Below are positions 16,479 through 25,414 of a stretch of 64,000 bases of DNA, piece after piece (the stretch's first letter is position 1; each line of letters opens with the position of its first letter). Under the pieces are notes generated by a model. It was not told where the DNA came from. It searched no databases and saw only the letters and a list, made by a program, of their open reading frames with translations. The stretch is from positions 1-64,000 of the forward strand of contig JANQPL010000019.1 in NCBI GenBank assembly GCA_028289425.1, given 5' to 3'. The DNA comes from Alphaproteobacteria bacterium (GTDB lineage Bacteria > Pseudomonadota > Alphaproteobacteria > JANQMY01). The translations under genes were made by a program, and so were the position numbers.

Positions 16479-18770
16479 ATGATCGAACATGTTCAACTTC
16501 TCAGAAATGTCGGGGTGTTCGATAATCACAGCCCCCCGCAGCAGACAGCGTTTACGCCGTTCACCCTGATATATGGGGAAAACGCTCGCGGCAAAACCAC
16601 ACTCGCTGCGATTCTCCGCTCTTTGGCGACAAACAACCCCGACCTCGTTGTTGAGCGCCACAGGCTTGGAGCTCAACATCCCCCGCATATCGTTTTCAGC
16701 CACCCAGGAGGGCAGGCGATATTTCAAAACGGTGCGTGGTCACAATCGTTGCCGGACATCGCGATCTTCGATGATGCATTTGTCTCAGCCAATGTCTGTT
16801 CCGGGATTGAACTTCAAACCACGCACCGTCGACACTTGCACGAGCTAATTCTCGGCGCGCAGGGCGTAGCACTCGATGCAGCGCTTCAGGGCCATGTCAC
16901 TCGGATTGAAGAACACAACACTGCGCTGCGTGAGCTTGCCGAAGCGATACCGACACGGGCCCTAGGCCCCTACAAGGTCGATGCCTTCTGTAATCTCGAT
17001 GAAGACCCGGACATCGATCAAAAGATTCAGGACGCCGAACGCCGACTTGCAGCAGCGAAATCAGCTGATGTTATAAGGCAAAGACCAGGTTTTCAGACAA
17101 TCGGTCTTCCAGACTTTGATACCGACGGATTAAATGACGTTCTCGGACGCACTCTTGCCGATCTGGAAGCAGCAGCAGCCGAACAGGTGCGCGCCCATAT
17201 CGCAAAGCTGGGTGATGGCGGTGAGTCTTGGGTTTCGGATGGCATGACGCGAATTGCGCCCGCGTCAGAAAGCCAAGAAGGTGACGTGTGTCCGTTCTGC
17301 GCGCAAGACCTCTCAGGCTCTGATCTAATCGAACATTATCGCGCTTATTATAGCCAGGCCTACGAAGACCTGAAGGCTGCCATTCGCCAAACCGGGATTA
17401 CAGTGCGCAATGCTCATTCAGGCGATATTCCAGCCGCTTTTGAGCGTGACGTGCGCACTGCCGCACAGGCGCATGAATTTTGGAAGGATTTTGCCGAGCT
17501 ACCGGAAATTGATATTGATACCGCCGCCGTGGCGCGTGATTGGAATGCCGCGCGAGACACCGTACTCGAACAGCTTCGTGCAAAGGCTGCCGCTCCACTG
17601 GAGCCCTTGGCGTTAACGCAGGAATCCATCGAGGCCATCCAAAATTATCGCAGGCATATCGGTGAAGTTGCAGCTCTTTCCGAGCGACTTGTCGCCGCAA
17701 ACGATCGCCTCGATATCGTCAAAGAACAAGCTGCAGCGGACGACCTTGCTGCCCTGAGTACTGACCTCGCCAAACTGCAAGCGCAAAAAGCGCGCTACGA
17801 TCCCGCTGTGGTGCCGCGCTGCAATGCCTATTCGTCCGAGAAGGACGCCAAAACCGCGACCGAGGCGCTTCGTACCCAAACCCGCGCGGCACTGGATCAG
17901 TACAGAGAACAAATTTTCCCGACTTTCGAGGGTGCCATCAATGATTACTTGCAGCGCTTTGGGGCATCGTTTCGCCTTGGAGAAGTCCAGTCAGTCAATA
18001 CGCGGGGCGGATCAACCGCTTCCTATTGCGTCGTCATCAACCAGCAAAATGTGGATATCACCGCAGACGAAGGCCCGTCTTTTCGAAACACGTTAAGCGC
18101 AGGAGACCGCAACACGCTCGCTCTCGCGTTCTTTTTTGCGTCGCTCGATCAAAACCCCAATCTTGCGAACATAGCGGTCGTAATCGACGACCCCATGACC
18201 AGCCTTGACGATCACCGTACCTTGCGGACACGCCAGGAAATCATAGCGATGGCGGCGAGAGTACAGCAGGTGATTGTCTTGTCTCATTCCAAACCGTTTC
18301 TGTGCAGCCTGTACGAGCAAGCAGACAAAAATGTAGTGATCCCCTTGCGCATCAATAGAGCTGCTGTCGGGTCAGAGATTACCGTTTGGGACGTGCGTAA
18401 TGACAGTATCTCAGAACACGATAAGCGGCATGAACTAGTAAGGGAATATCTGCGAGTTGCCGACCCTGCCAAAGAGCGCGAAGTTGCGCAGGCTTTGAGG
18501 CCGATCTTGGAGGCCTTTATGCGTGTCGCTTATCCAGAGCAGTTTCCGCCCGGAACATTGCTTGGGCCGTTCATCGGACTATGCGAACAGCGAGTCGGTG
18601 GTAACAATGAGGTTCTCTCAGTCCCCGACATTGCCGAACTCAGGGCTTTGCTCGACTACGCCAATCGCTTTCATCATGACACTAATCCCGCTTGGCAAAC
18701 GGCTGCGATAAACGATGCAGAACTCACTGACTTCTCACAGCGAACGCTGATTTTTGCGTCCAGACGCTAA
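16479..18770 (+). CDS. AAA_13 ATPase with zinc hook, RloC/PrrC-like
   Basis: 763 residues from ATG 16479 (a TTG at 16458 is possible). ABC/SMC-type ATPase split by a coiled coil: Walker A GENARGKTT (33-41), long charged helices (about 135-240 and 280-470), a CPFC zinc hook at 271-274, ABC signature LSAGDRN (539-545), Walker B AVVIDD (566-571) with SLDD, and H-loop histidine 603. The C-terminal 110 residues contain R674-x3-E678 and FHHDT (731-735), which recall the Arg-Glu-His set of PrrC/RloC anticodon nucleases, though spacing differs. RloC couples DNA-damage sensing to tRNA cleavage as a phage defence. I propose a defence role by analogy; nuclease activity is unproven. Confidence 0.8.
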   Translation: MIEHVQLLRNVGVFDNHSPPQQTAFTPFTLIYGENARGKTTLAAILRSLATNNPDLVVERHRLGAQHPPHIVFSHPGGQAIFQNGAWSQSLPDIAIFDDAFVSANVCSGIELQTTHRRHLHELILGAQGVALDAALQGHVTRIEEHNTALRELAEAIPTRALGPYKVDAFCNLDEDPDIDQKIQDAERRLAAAKSADVIRQRPGFQTIGLPDFDTDGLNDVLGRTLADLEAAAAEQVRAHIAKLGDGGESWVSDGMTRIAPASESQEGDVCPFCAQDLSGSDLIEHYRAYYSQAYEDLKAAIRQTGITVRNAHSGDIPAAFERDVRTAAQAHEFWKDFAELPEIDIDTAAVARDWNAARDTVLEQLRAKAAAPLEPLALTQESIEAIQNYRRHIGEVAALSERLVAANDRLDIVKEQAAADDLAALSTDLAKLQAQKARYDPAVVPRCNAYSSEKDAKTATEALRTQTRAALDQYREQIFPTFEGAINDYLQRFGASFRLGEVQSVNTRGGSTASYCVVINQQNVDITADEGPSFRNTLSAGDRNTLALAFFFASLDQNPNLANIAVVIDDPMTSLDDHRTLRTRQEIIAMAARVQQVIVLSHSKPFLCSLYEQADKNVVIPLRINRAAVGSEITVWDVRNDSISEHDKRHELVREYLRVADPAKEREVAQALRPILEAFMRVAYPEQFPPGTLLGPFIGLCEQRVGGNNEVLSVPDIAELRALLDYANRFHHDTNPAWQTAAINDAELTDFSQRTLIFASRR

Positions 18771-18894
18771 CCAATATCTTACCGCCACGCCATCTGAAAA
18801 TTGCAACGTCCGGTTTGAGGATAAAGGCGACAAATTGATAGACGCAAAAGCAGCAAAACCGGTCATCCGCTTCATGAAGCGTTACGGCAGTTAA
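18769..18894 (+). pseudogene. Possible C-terminal remnant of a lost gene
   Basis: A frame different from the ATPase reads through about 40 plausible residues (VRFEDKGDKLIDAKAAKPV, then FMKRYGS) and ends at TAA 18892-18894. It has no start of its own and looks like the tail of a gene whose front was removed. Family unknown. Confidence 0.3.
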
Positions 18895-19104
18895 GAGCCG
18901 ATAACAAACGTCTATTAGCTCGATTGAAGCGGATGCACAAACTTTCCCCGTATCTCAAATCAGGCGTTTGATTGGCATTGGCCAGACGTTTGTGGAAATG
19001 TCGTAACGCAGAACAAAAAAACTGGTCCCATTTCGACTGGACTTCTTTCGGAATTCGAGCGGTACTGTTGGTGCGAAAGGCTTGGCCCAATCGGTCAATA
19101 ACGC

Positions 19105-19130
19105 AGCCCTGACCCAGGAATTTCAGGGCT
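19105..19130. promoter_or_regulatory. Inverted repeat AGCCCTGA/TCAGGGCT
   Basis: A perfect 8-bp inverted repeat with a 10-bp spacer, about 50 bp upstream of the DUF3489 start. It may be an operator for the DUF3489 protein or a recombinase-related site. The remaining bases between 18895 and 19181 show no gene. Confidence 0.45.
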
Positions 19131-19181
19131 TCGGGTGGTGGGAGCGCCGCAATGGGCGGCACTCATACAAAGGAGCCACTC

Positions 19182-19406
19182 ATGCCAAAATTGATCCAAT
19201 CCAAACAATCTCGTCTTGTTTCTATGCTGACGAAAGGTGCAAAAATCAATCAACTCACCAAATCATTAGGCTGGCAGCCTCATACAGTAAGAGCAGCTAT
19301 TTCGAGGTTGCGGAAATCCGGTTCGACAATCGAATGCACCAACGTCGGAGGGCAGAGTTGTTACCACCTGATTCAGGCGAACTCTAAAGAAGAGGTGGCG
19401 TCGTGA
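19182..19406 (+). CDS. DUF3489 domain protein, winged-helix-like
   Basis: 74 residues; ATG 19182 has a good AAGGAG site 7 nt upstream, better than the frame-extending start at 19152. The sequence SKQSRLVSMLTKGAKINQL, LGWQPHTVRAAISRLRKSG, IECTNVGGQSCYHL is the DUF3489 pattern and reads as a small winged helix: LTKSLGWQPHTVRAAISRL is a typical helix-turn-helix. Its stop overlaps the DUF2924 GTG start by 4 nt (GTGA). DUF3489, DUF2924 and a serine recombinase recur together in alphaproteobacteria, so it is probably the cassette's regulator or a recombination-directing factor. Confidence 0.85.
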   Translation: MPKLIQSKQSRLVSMLTKGAKINQLTKSLGWQPHTVRAAISRLRKSGSTIECTNVGGQSCYHLIQANSKEEVAS

Positions 19407-19804
19407 ACAATTTCGGCACAATAGGATTGAAAAACCTAAACCGCAACGAACTGGCAAAAGAATGGGAGATTGTTTTCCGGTGCCCTGCCCCCAAGGCGGT
19501 CGGAAAACGAGTTCTAAGAGCGGCGCTCACCCATTACGCCCAATCAAGAAAACACGGCGAACTGACACCATCATGCAAGCGGCAGTTACTTCGTTCTCTG
19601 GAGCCATCCCAAAAAGCGAACAAGAAACGACAAACACTCCAAACCGGGACCAGACTCATTCGTGATTGGAATGGTCAAAAGCATGTTGTGGAGGTGATCG
19701 AGGACGGAATTGTCTGGAATGGGCGCATCTTCTCCTCTCTTTCGGCCATCGCCCGTGAGATCACAGGCGCTCGTTGGTCCGGACCGCGCTTCTTCGGCCT
19801 ATGA
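19403..19804 (+). CDS. DUF2924 domain protein
   Basis: 133 residues, GTG start overlapping the previous stop by 4 nt. Hallmarks of DUF2924: the N-terminal LNRNELAKEWEIVFRCPAPK, the GTRLIRDWNGQKH strand, and the end VWNGRIFSSLSAIAREITGARWSGPRFFGL region, which recalls a small DNA-binding motif seen at integrase N-termini. The ATG of the recombinase overlaps its stop by 4 nt. Function undescribed to my knowledge; tight coupling suggests an accessory protein of the recombinase. Confidence 0.88.
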   Translation: MNNFGTIGLKNLNRNELAKEWEIVFRCPAPKAVGKRVLRAALTHYAQSRKHGELTPSCKRQLLRSLEPSQKANKKRQTLQTGTRLIRDWNGQKHVVEVIEDGIVWNGRIFSSLSAIAREITGARWSGPRFFGL

Positions 19805-21456
19805 AAATGCAGAAGCTGAAATGCGCGGTTTATACCCGTAAGTCCACTGACGAGGGGTTGGACCAAGAGTTCAACTCCCTCGATGCCCAATGGGAGGCGT
19901 GTAGTGCCTATGTCAAAAGTCAAATTGGTGAAGGATGGTCGCTCAACAACAAACGGTACGACGATGGCGGCATTAGTGGCGGTACGTTGGAACGCCCAGC
20001 TCTCCAAAGCCTATTGGAGGACATTCGATTGGGTCGCGTCGATGTCGTGGTCGTTTACAAAGTTGATCGCCTTACAAGATCGCTGACCGACTTTGCCAAA
20101 CTCGTCGAATTGTTTGATGAACACCAAGTGTCGTTTGTTTCGGTGACCCAAGCGTTCAACACCACCTCATCTATGGGGCGACTTACGCTCAACGTTCTTT
20201 TGTCGTTTGCCCAGTTCGAACGGGAAGTCACGGCAGAACGCATTCGAGATAAAATTGCCGCCTCCAAAAAGAAGGGGATGTGGATGGGCGGCTCAGTGCC
20301 GCTTGGTTATGACGTGCAGGACAAGAAGCTCATCATCAATCATGCCGAGGCAAAAACTGTTCGAACCGTTTTTGATCTCTACCGAAAGCACCGAAATGTC
20401 CGATTGGTTCAAGAAGAAACGGAGAGATTGGGTCTCCGTACGAAAGCACGCGGACAAGGCGATGGCGGAAGGACTTCTGCTAGCTCCTTCCAACGAAGCC
20501 ACATCTATCACCTTCTTTCAAACCCGCTCTATTTGGGAAAAGTGAAACACAAGAAAGAGATCTATCAGGGCGAACATGACGCCATTATCGAGCAGACGGT
20601 GTGGGAAGAAGTACAAGAAATCCTTGCAAAAAACTGTAGGGAGGGCAAAGTTCGGATACGGGCGAAAAACCCTTCTCTTTTAACCGGATTACTATTTGAT
20701 GATTCCGGGGAAAGACTCTCGGCGGACCATGCCAACAAAAATGGCAAACGCCATCGGTATTACAAGTCACCTTCAAACTCACTTCGCACTTCTATCGACA
20801 CCGCACTTCGCATTCCTGCAGCAGAAGTGGAAACAGCTGTTATTAGAGCAACTTCGGAATTTCTCAACGACGAACGAGAACTCAGCAACTACTTTGCTGA
20901 GCTCGACACAGACCAGTTTCCAGCACTGACGGCGAGAGCAAAGGAAATCGCATCACGACTTGCTGAAAACCAGGTGGTCAATGGGCGATCATTAGCGATT
21001 GAGGTATTCGATCGGATCGTCATCAATCAAGATTCACTTTCCATCTCGATACGGAAAGAGTGTCTTGTTGGTGAACCCATTTCTGAATCGATCGAGTTTG
21101 TTCACCCAACGAAAATCAAACGTCGCGGCGTCAGCGCAAAACTCATCCTAGAGAACACCAACGCCAGCAACTCCCAACCTGACGAGAACCTCATCAGACT
21201 TGTTGCGCAGTCGGTTAAGTGGTTCGATGAACTGAAATCGGGTGAAGCAAATTCCATCGCCGACATCGCTACTCGGGACCAAGTAGATCGCAACGAAATA
21301 AGCCGCCTCTTGCCAATTGCCTTTTTGGCGCCTGATTTGATCGAAAAAATTCTAAAAGGCGATCACCCAATCTCGCTTACCGCCAACCGCCTCAAACGGA
21401 TGAGCAACTTGCCAATGGATTGGCAGGAACAACGCAACCTTTTTGCATCGCTCTAG
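19801..21456 (+). CDS. Large serine recombinase of the DUF2924 cassette
   Basis: 551 residues from ATG 19801. The catalytic domain starts CAVYTRKSTDEG with the serine nucleophile at about residue 15, then LDAQ, YDDGGISGGTLERPALQ, VYKVDRLTRS, and SFAQFEREVTAERIRDKI. The recombinase domain (about 165-270) shows VPLGYD and HIYHLLSNPLYLGKVKHK. The zinc-ribbon region is atypical, with no cysteine pair near LLTGLLFDDSGERLS. It is compatible with unidirectional integration. Last gene of the DUF3489-DUF2924-recombinase operon; the 3' flank carries a long stem-loop and then a tRNA, marking the likely right edge of the island. Confidence 0.92.
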   Translation: MKMQKLKCAVYTRKSTDEGLDQEFNSLDAQWEACSAYVKSQIGEGWSLNNKRYDDGGISGGTLERPALQSLLEDIRLGRVDVVVVYKVDRLTRSLTDFAKLVELFDEHQVSFVSVTQAFNTTSSMGRLTLNVLLSFAQFEREVTAERIRDKIAASKKKGMWMGGSVPLGYDVQDKKLIINHAEAKTVRTVFDLYRKHRNVRLVQEETERLGLRTKARGQGDGGRTSASSFQRSHIYHLLSNPLYLGKVKHKKEIYQGEHDAIIEQTVWEEVQEILAKNCREGKVRIRAKNPSLLTGLLFDDSGERLSADHANKNGKRHRYYKSPSNSLRTSIDTALRIPAAEVETAVIRATSEFLNDERELSNYFAELDTDQFPALTARAKEIASRLAENQVVNGRSLAIEVFDRIVINQDSLSISIRKECLVGEPISESIEFVHPTKIKRRGVSAKLILENTNASNSQPDENLIRLVAQSVKWFDELKSGEANSIADIATRDQVDRNEISRLLPIAFLAPDLIEKILKGDHPISLTANRLKRMSNLPMDWQEQRNLFASL

Positions 21457-21875
21457 CAACAACTTCTCAAACGGTCTGATCTCGAAAACACCGCATAGAG
21501 ACTATCGCAGAATATAGCGGTATGTGACGCCCGAAATTCGTCTCCGGCACCAAACCATTAACTTACCTCACGCAGATAACCGCAGAAGTCTGCCATTTAT
21601 CTGACCTCGTCCTTCTGACCTCTTGTGGGAGAAGAATGAATGGTGGGGGTACAGTCTTTCGAACTATCGTACAGATGGTGCATCGTTCCAAGCATCGCGC
21701 CATCTCAACGTTCTGGTCTCATAAATCGCCGACAGAGACTTTCGCCTGAAACCTATATATTTACTGGATTTCAGAGTCTCTGTACACGGAATATCGCGCT
21801 GATTTGCCGCTAAATCTTTGAAAACACAACACAATCTAAAAGAGTATATATGTCTCTATATAATCGTAAGGAGTG
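21457..21875. other. Noncoding gap between recombinase and tRNA
   Basis: No gene is apparent. It contains the stem-loop at 21732-21783 and an AT-rich stretch just before the tRNA. As the gap faces the tRNA 3' end, it is the natural place for an element boundary, but no repeat of the tRNA 3' end was found elsewhere in the window. Confidence 0.5.
21732..21783. repeat. 52-bp imperfect palindrome, strong stem-loop
   Basis: ACAGAGACT (21732-21740) pairs with AGTCTCTGT (21775-21783). After a 5-nt bulge, CTGAAACC (21746-21753) pairs with GGATTTCAG (21766-21774, one bulged A), leaving a 12-nt AT-rich loop. No T-run follows. Length and symmetry fit a serine-integrase att site or a structured RNA. Confidence 0.5.
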
Positions 21876-21952
21876 TGGTGGGCCCGGTAGGACTCGAACC
21901 TACGACCAGACCGTTATGAGCGGTCGGCTCTAACCAACTGAGCTACAGGCCC
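21876..21952 (-). tRNA. tRNA with CAU anticodon (Ile2 or elongator Met)
   Basis: On the minus strand a full cloverleaf can be folded: acceptor GGGCCTG/CGGGCCC (one G-T pair), D arm AGCTCAG..GAGC, anticodon stem GACCG/CGGTC with loop CTCATAA, T arm GTAGG TTCGAGT CCTAC, discriminator A and an encoded CCA. The first pair is G-C, so it is not initiator tRNA. The GGGCCTG acceptor resembles alphaproteobacterial isoleucine tRNAs, favouring Ile2, whose C34 becomes lysidine. Its 3' end faces the recombinase island. Confidence 0.93.
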
Positions 21953-22149
21953 ACCTTTCGCTCGACACGAGCGCGATCATATTTATCAGGAATTCGCTTC
22001 GGCACCAAAGACTTATGGCGGGGCGGCCCATCGAGCAGCAAATATGCTGTGGCTGGCCATCCGCCAAAAATTTTTCTAATTTGTGCGTTATGGATTGGCC
22101 TCACCCACAAAGGCCGCCAGCTGGGGACTGCCGGGGAAAGGAACGCACT

Positions 22150-22875
22150 ATGCCAGATCAGCGAATGGTCGTGTTTGCCGCTATCGTCACGATGATGGGG
22201 GCGATTGGTTGCATCTCGTCCGCACAGGCGGAAGATGCAGATCGATTTGTTACCGTCAGTGGTCTTGGCGAAGTATTTGCCGCTCCGGACATGGCGCGCA
22301 TCAATGTGGGTATCGTCACCGAAGCGAAAACCGCCGCAAAAGCGGTCGCGGAAAATTCCACACAGATGGCGGGCGTCTTCGGCATATTGCGGTCCCTCGG
22401 CATCGAAGACAAAGACATGCAAACGTCAAATTTTTCGGTACAGCCGAAATACGAAACCTATGAGGCGAACCGCCAACGACGCGACCGCATTGTCGGATAT
22501 CGGGTGTTCAACCAGGTGCGCGTGGCTGTCCGAGATCTTGATAATCTTGGCGACGTGCTGGACCGGCTGGTGACAAGAGGCGAAGCCAATCAACTGAACG
22601 GCATCTCGTTCCACATTTCAGAGCCCGAACCGCTTTTGGACCAAGCGCGTCGTCATGCGGTTAACGACGCCAGGCGGAAGGCCAATCTGTATGCGGATCA
22701 AGCCAGCGTCCGCTTGGGCAAAGTACTGAGTATTCAAGAACATGGGGGACCGCGGCCGCAAGCGCCCCAGGTCGCGTTCGCCACCCGTGAGCGGGCGTCT
22801 GCCGACGTGCCGATTGCCCGCGGAGAGCAGTCTCTCAGCACATCCGTAACGGTGACGTTCGCGCTTCAGGATTAG
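22150..22875 (+). CDS. SIMPL domain (DUF541) exported protein
   Basis: 241 residues from ATG 22150, preceded by AAAGGA; earlier in-frame starts would put the signal peptide in the middle. The signal peptide ends AQA at about residue 27. The SIMPL fold follows: VTVSGLGEVFAAPDMARINVGI, then KDMQTSNFSVQPKYE, YRVFNQVRV, ISFHISEPEPLLDQARRHAV, and KANLYADQASVRLGKVLSI, all classic. Proteins of this family are periplasmic and linked to oxidative or envelope stress; the biochemical role is unclear. Confidence 0.9.
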   Translation: MPDQRMVVFAAIVTMMGAIGCISSAQAEDADRFVTVSGLGEVFAAPDMARINVGIVTEAKTAAKAVAENSTQMAGVFGILRSLGIEDKDMQTSNFSVQPKYETYEANRQRRDRIVGYRVFNQVRVAVRDLDNLGDVLDRLVTRGEANQLNGISFHISEPEPLLDQARRHAVNDARRKANLYADQASVRLGKVLSIQEHGGPRPQAPQVAFATRERASADVPIARGEQSLSTSVTVTFALQD

Positions 22876-22877
22876 GA

Positions 22878-23237
22878 TTAAGCAGCTGGGCGCTCAATTT
22901 CGTTGTTTTCGTCGAGCTGGATGACAACCGGCGCATAGTTGCGGGCTTCTTCCGCCGGCAGTTGGCCGAACGCACACACGATGATGCGGTCTCCGACTTC
23001 GGCCTTGCGGGCGGCCGCCCCGTTAATGCCGAACATTTTCGAGCCGCGTGGCGCTTCGATCGCATAGGTCGTAAAGCGCTCGCCATTGTTGATGTTCAGA
23101 ACATCAACTTGTTCGTGCGGCAGGATGCCGGATTCGTCGAGCAAATCGCGGTCTATGGAAATCGAACCTTCGTAGTGCAAATCCGTTTGCGTCACGGTTG
23201 CACGGTGAAGCTTTGCCTTCAGCATTGTCAAAATCAT
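22878..23237 (-). CDS. panD: Aspartate 1-decarboxylase proenzyme
   Basis: 119 residues. The self-processing site is plain: HYEGS with Gly24-Ser25, where cleavage generates the pyruvoyl cofactor. [42 protein letters not shown] and [15 protein letters not shown] are family blocks, and the Ser25 position matches the E. coli enzyme when the first ATG is used. It makes beta-alanine for pantothenate and CoA. It begins 26 bp after the rpoD stop on the same strand, so it may be read from the rpoD transcript. It is convergent with the SIMPL gene (2 bp apart). Confidence 0.95.
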   Translation of the reverse strand: MILTMLKAKLHRATVTQTDLHYEGSISIDRDLLDESGILPHEQVDVLNINNGERFTTYAIEAPRGSKMFGINGAAARKAEVGDRIIVCAFGQLPAEEARNYAPVVIQLDENNEIERPAA

Positions 23238-23263
23238 TGGAATAATCTCACTGTCTTTGACGC

Positions 23264-25267
23264 TTAGTTGTCCAAGAAGCTGCGCAGTTTCCTCGACCGG
23301 CTCGGATGCTTTAGTTTTCTAAGAGCCTTTGCTTCAATTTGGCGGATACGCTCGCGGGTGACGGAGAATTGTTGACCCACTTCTTCAAGCGTATGATCCG
23401 TGTTCATCCCAATACCAAAACGCATGCGGAGCACCCGCTCTTCACGCGGCGTCAAGGACGCCAAAACACGCGTTGTTGTTTCGCGCAAGTTCGACTGAAT
23501 GGCCGCATCGATCGGCAGCACCGCATTCTTGTCCTCGATGAAGTCGCCCAGATGACTGTCTTCCTCATCGCCGATCGGCGTTTCGAGCGAAATGGGTTCC
23601 TTGGCGATCTTCAAAACCTTGCGCACCTTTTCCAGCGGCATAGCCAATTTTTCGGCCAGCTCCTCCGGCGTCGGTTCCCGGCCGATCTCGTGCAGCATTT
23701 GGCGCGATGTGCGCACCAGCTTATTGATCGTTTCGATCATATGCACAGGGATACGGATGGTGCGCGCCTGGTCGGCGATCGACCGTGTGATCGCTTGGCG
23801 GATCCACCAAGTGGCATAAGTGGAAAACTTGTACCCGCGCCGGTACTCGAACTTATCCACTGCTTTCATAAGACCGATATTGCCTTCCTGAATGAGATCC
23901 AGGAATTGCAGCCCACGGTTCGTGTACTTCTTCGCAATTGATATCACCAGGCGAAGATTGGCTTCGACCATCTCTTTTTTGGCCTGGCGCGCTTCGCGCT
24001 CGCCCTTCTGAACGGTTTGAACGATGCGGCGGTATTCAACAACGTCCACGCCCACCTCTTGGGACAGCGTTTGCACATTGCCGCGCAGTTCTTTGATCTG
24101 GTCGCGTTCTTCTTTGACGAACGCTTTCCAGCCTTTGCCGGCAAGGCGCCCAACCCGGCGCACCCAATTGGGATCGAGTTCGTTGCCGATATATTGCTTC
24201 AGAAACTCTTCACGCGATACGCCCCGGCGGTCCGCCAGGCGCAGCAGCTTGCCTTCAAGGCTCATCAGCCGGCGGTTAATGCCGTAAAGCTGATCCACAA
24301 GGGCTTCTATTCGATTGTTGTTAAGGCGCAAGCCCTTAACGTGCTCCACCAAATCCTTCTGAAGCTTCTTGTACCGTTTTTCCTGACTGGTGGTGAGTTC
24401 GTCGCCTTTGAGCGCCGCTTCCACACGGGCTTCTTGAAGCTTTCTCAATTTCTTGTAGTCGGACGCCACCTGATCGAACGTCTCGAGCACATGGGGCTTC
24501 AGCGCCGACTCCATTGCGGCGAGCGACAGATTGTTCTCATCGCCATCGTCGAAATCGTCATCGCCTTCTTCTTTCGCCTCGCCGTCGGCATTTTCCTCTT
24601 TCGACTCTTCGGCGGGCTTCTCGGCTTCGGCTTCCGGCGGTTGCGCTGACTTATCGGGCTGTGCCTGGGGCGCCGGGAAATTGCCGTCCGCGTCCGGGCC
24701 GGTGCCGTAGGTGGCATCCAGATCAATAATGTCACGCAAAAGAATGCGGCCTTCATTGAGCTCGTCGCGCCAAACGATAATCGCGCGGAAGGTCAGCGGG
24801 CTTTCGCACAAACCGCCGATCATGGTTTCGCGGCCCGCCTCGATGCGCTTGGCAATGGCGATCTCACCCTCGCGCGACAGCAGTTCCACCGATCCCATCT
24901 CGCGCAGGTACATACGCACCGGATCATCCGTGCGCTCAAGCTCTTCATTGTCGTTCTTGGCTGCCGGCAGCGCCTCTTCCTTTGGCGCCGGAAGATTTGC
25001 CGCCTCTTCCTTGTCGTCGCTTTCTTCGCTTTCGATGACATTGATGCCCATTTCGGACAGCATGGACATGGTGTCTTCAATGTGGTCGGGTGATACTTGA
25101 TCAGACGGCAGAACTTTATTCAGTTCCTCATAGGTGACGTAGCCACGCTGCTTCGCCTTCGCGATCATTTTCTTGACCGCCTGATCCGAAAGATCGAGCA
25201 GAGGCGCATCTTGCCCCTCTTCACGGTTTTGCTTCCGGTCAGTCTTTTCAGCGGTTTTTGTAGCCAT
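23264..25267 (-). CDS. rpoD: RNA polymerase primary sigma factor (sigma-70)
   Basis: 667 residues, the length of alphaproteobacterial RpoD. Region 1.1 at the N-terminus ([20 protein letters not shown]), 1.2 ([23 protein letters not shown]), an acidic non-conserved insert around residues 185-245, region 2 ([38 protein letters not shown]), region 3, and region 4.2 with [19 protein letters not shown]. It directs housekeeping transcription. In this genome a class II aldolase gene separates it from dnaG, and panD follows. Confidence 0.98.
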   Translation of the reverse strand: MATKTAEKTDRKQNREEGQDAPLLDLSDQAVKKMIAKAKQRGYVTYEELNKVLPSDQVSPDHIEDTMSMLSEMGINVIESEESDDKEEAANLPAPKEEALPAAKNDNEELERTDDPVRMYLREMGSVELLSREGEIAIAKRIEAGRETMIGGLCESPLTFRAIIVWRDELNEGRILLRDIIDLDATYGTGPDADGNFPAPQAQPDKSAQPPEAEAEKPAEESKEENADGEAKEEGDDDFDDGDENNLSLAAMESALKPHVLETFDQVASDYKKLRKLQEARVEAALKGDELTTSQEKRYKKLQKDLVEHVKGLRLNNNRIEALVDQLYGINRRLMSLEGKLLRLADRRGVSREEFLKQYIGNELDPNWVRRVGRLAGKGWKAFVKEERDQIKELRGNVQTLSQEVGVDVVEYRRIVQTVQKGEREARQAKKEMVEANLRLVISIAKKYTNRGLQFLDLIQEGNIGLMKAVDKFEYRRGYKFSTYATWWIRQAITRSIADQARTIRIPVHMIETINKLVRTSRQMLHEIGREPTPEELAEKLAMPLEKVRKVLKIAKEPISLETPIGDEEDSHLGDFIEDKNAVLPIDAAIQSNLRETTTRVLASLTPREERVLRMRFGIGMNTDHTLEEVGQQFSVTRERIRQIEAKALRKLKHPSRSRKLRSFLDN

Positions 25268-25414
25268 TACCCAGTATCTCCAGCGATCTAGATCGCAATC
25301 CCATCACACGGCAGCCCTTGGACGCTCGCGCCGCTTGGGCCTTTTCGCAAATTCGTTTCGGTGCGATCCCGTCCGTCTTGGCACTTGTGGATCGCGACGC
25401 ATACTTACCTTCGT

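Noticed and set aside
19105-19151. CRISPR or tandem array near DUF3489
   Set aside because: Only single inverted repeats occur; no regularly spaced direct repeats exist anywhere in the window.
21876-21952. tRNA gene duplication as att site of the island
   Set aside because: I searched by eye for another copy of the tRNA 3' end in the first 21 kb and found none; serine recombinases also seldom use tRNA ends.
24017-24649. 210-codon plus-strand frame with hydrophobic tail
   Set aside because: Antisense of rpoD; the hydrophobic end reflects the acidic insert of sigma read backwards.
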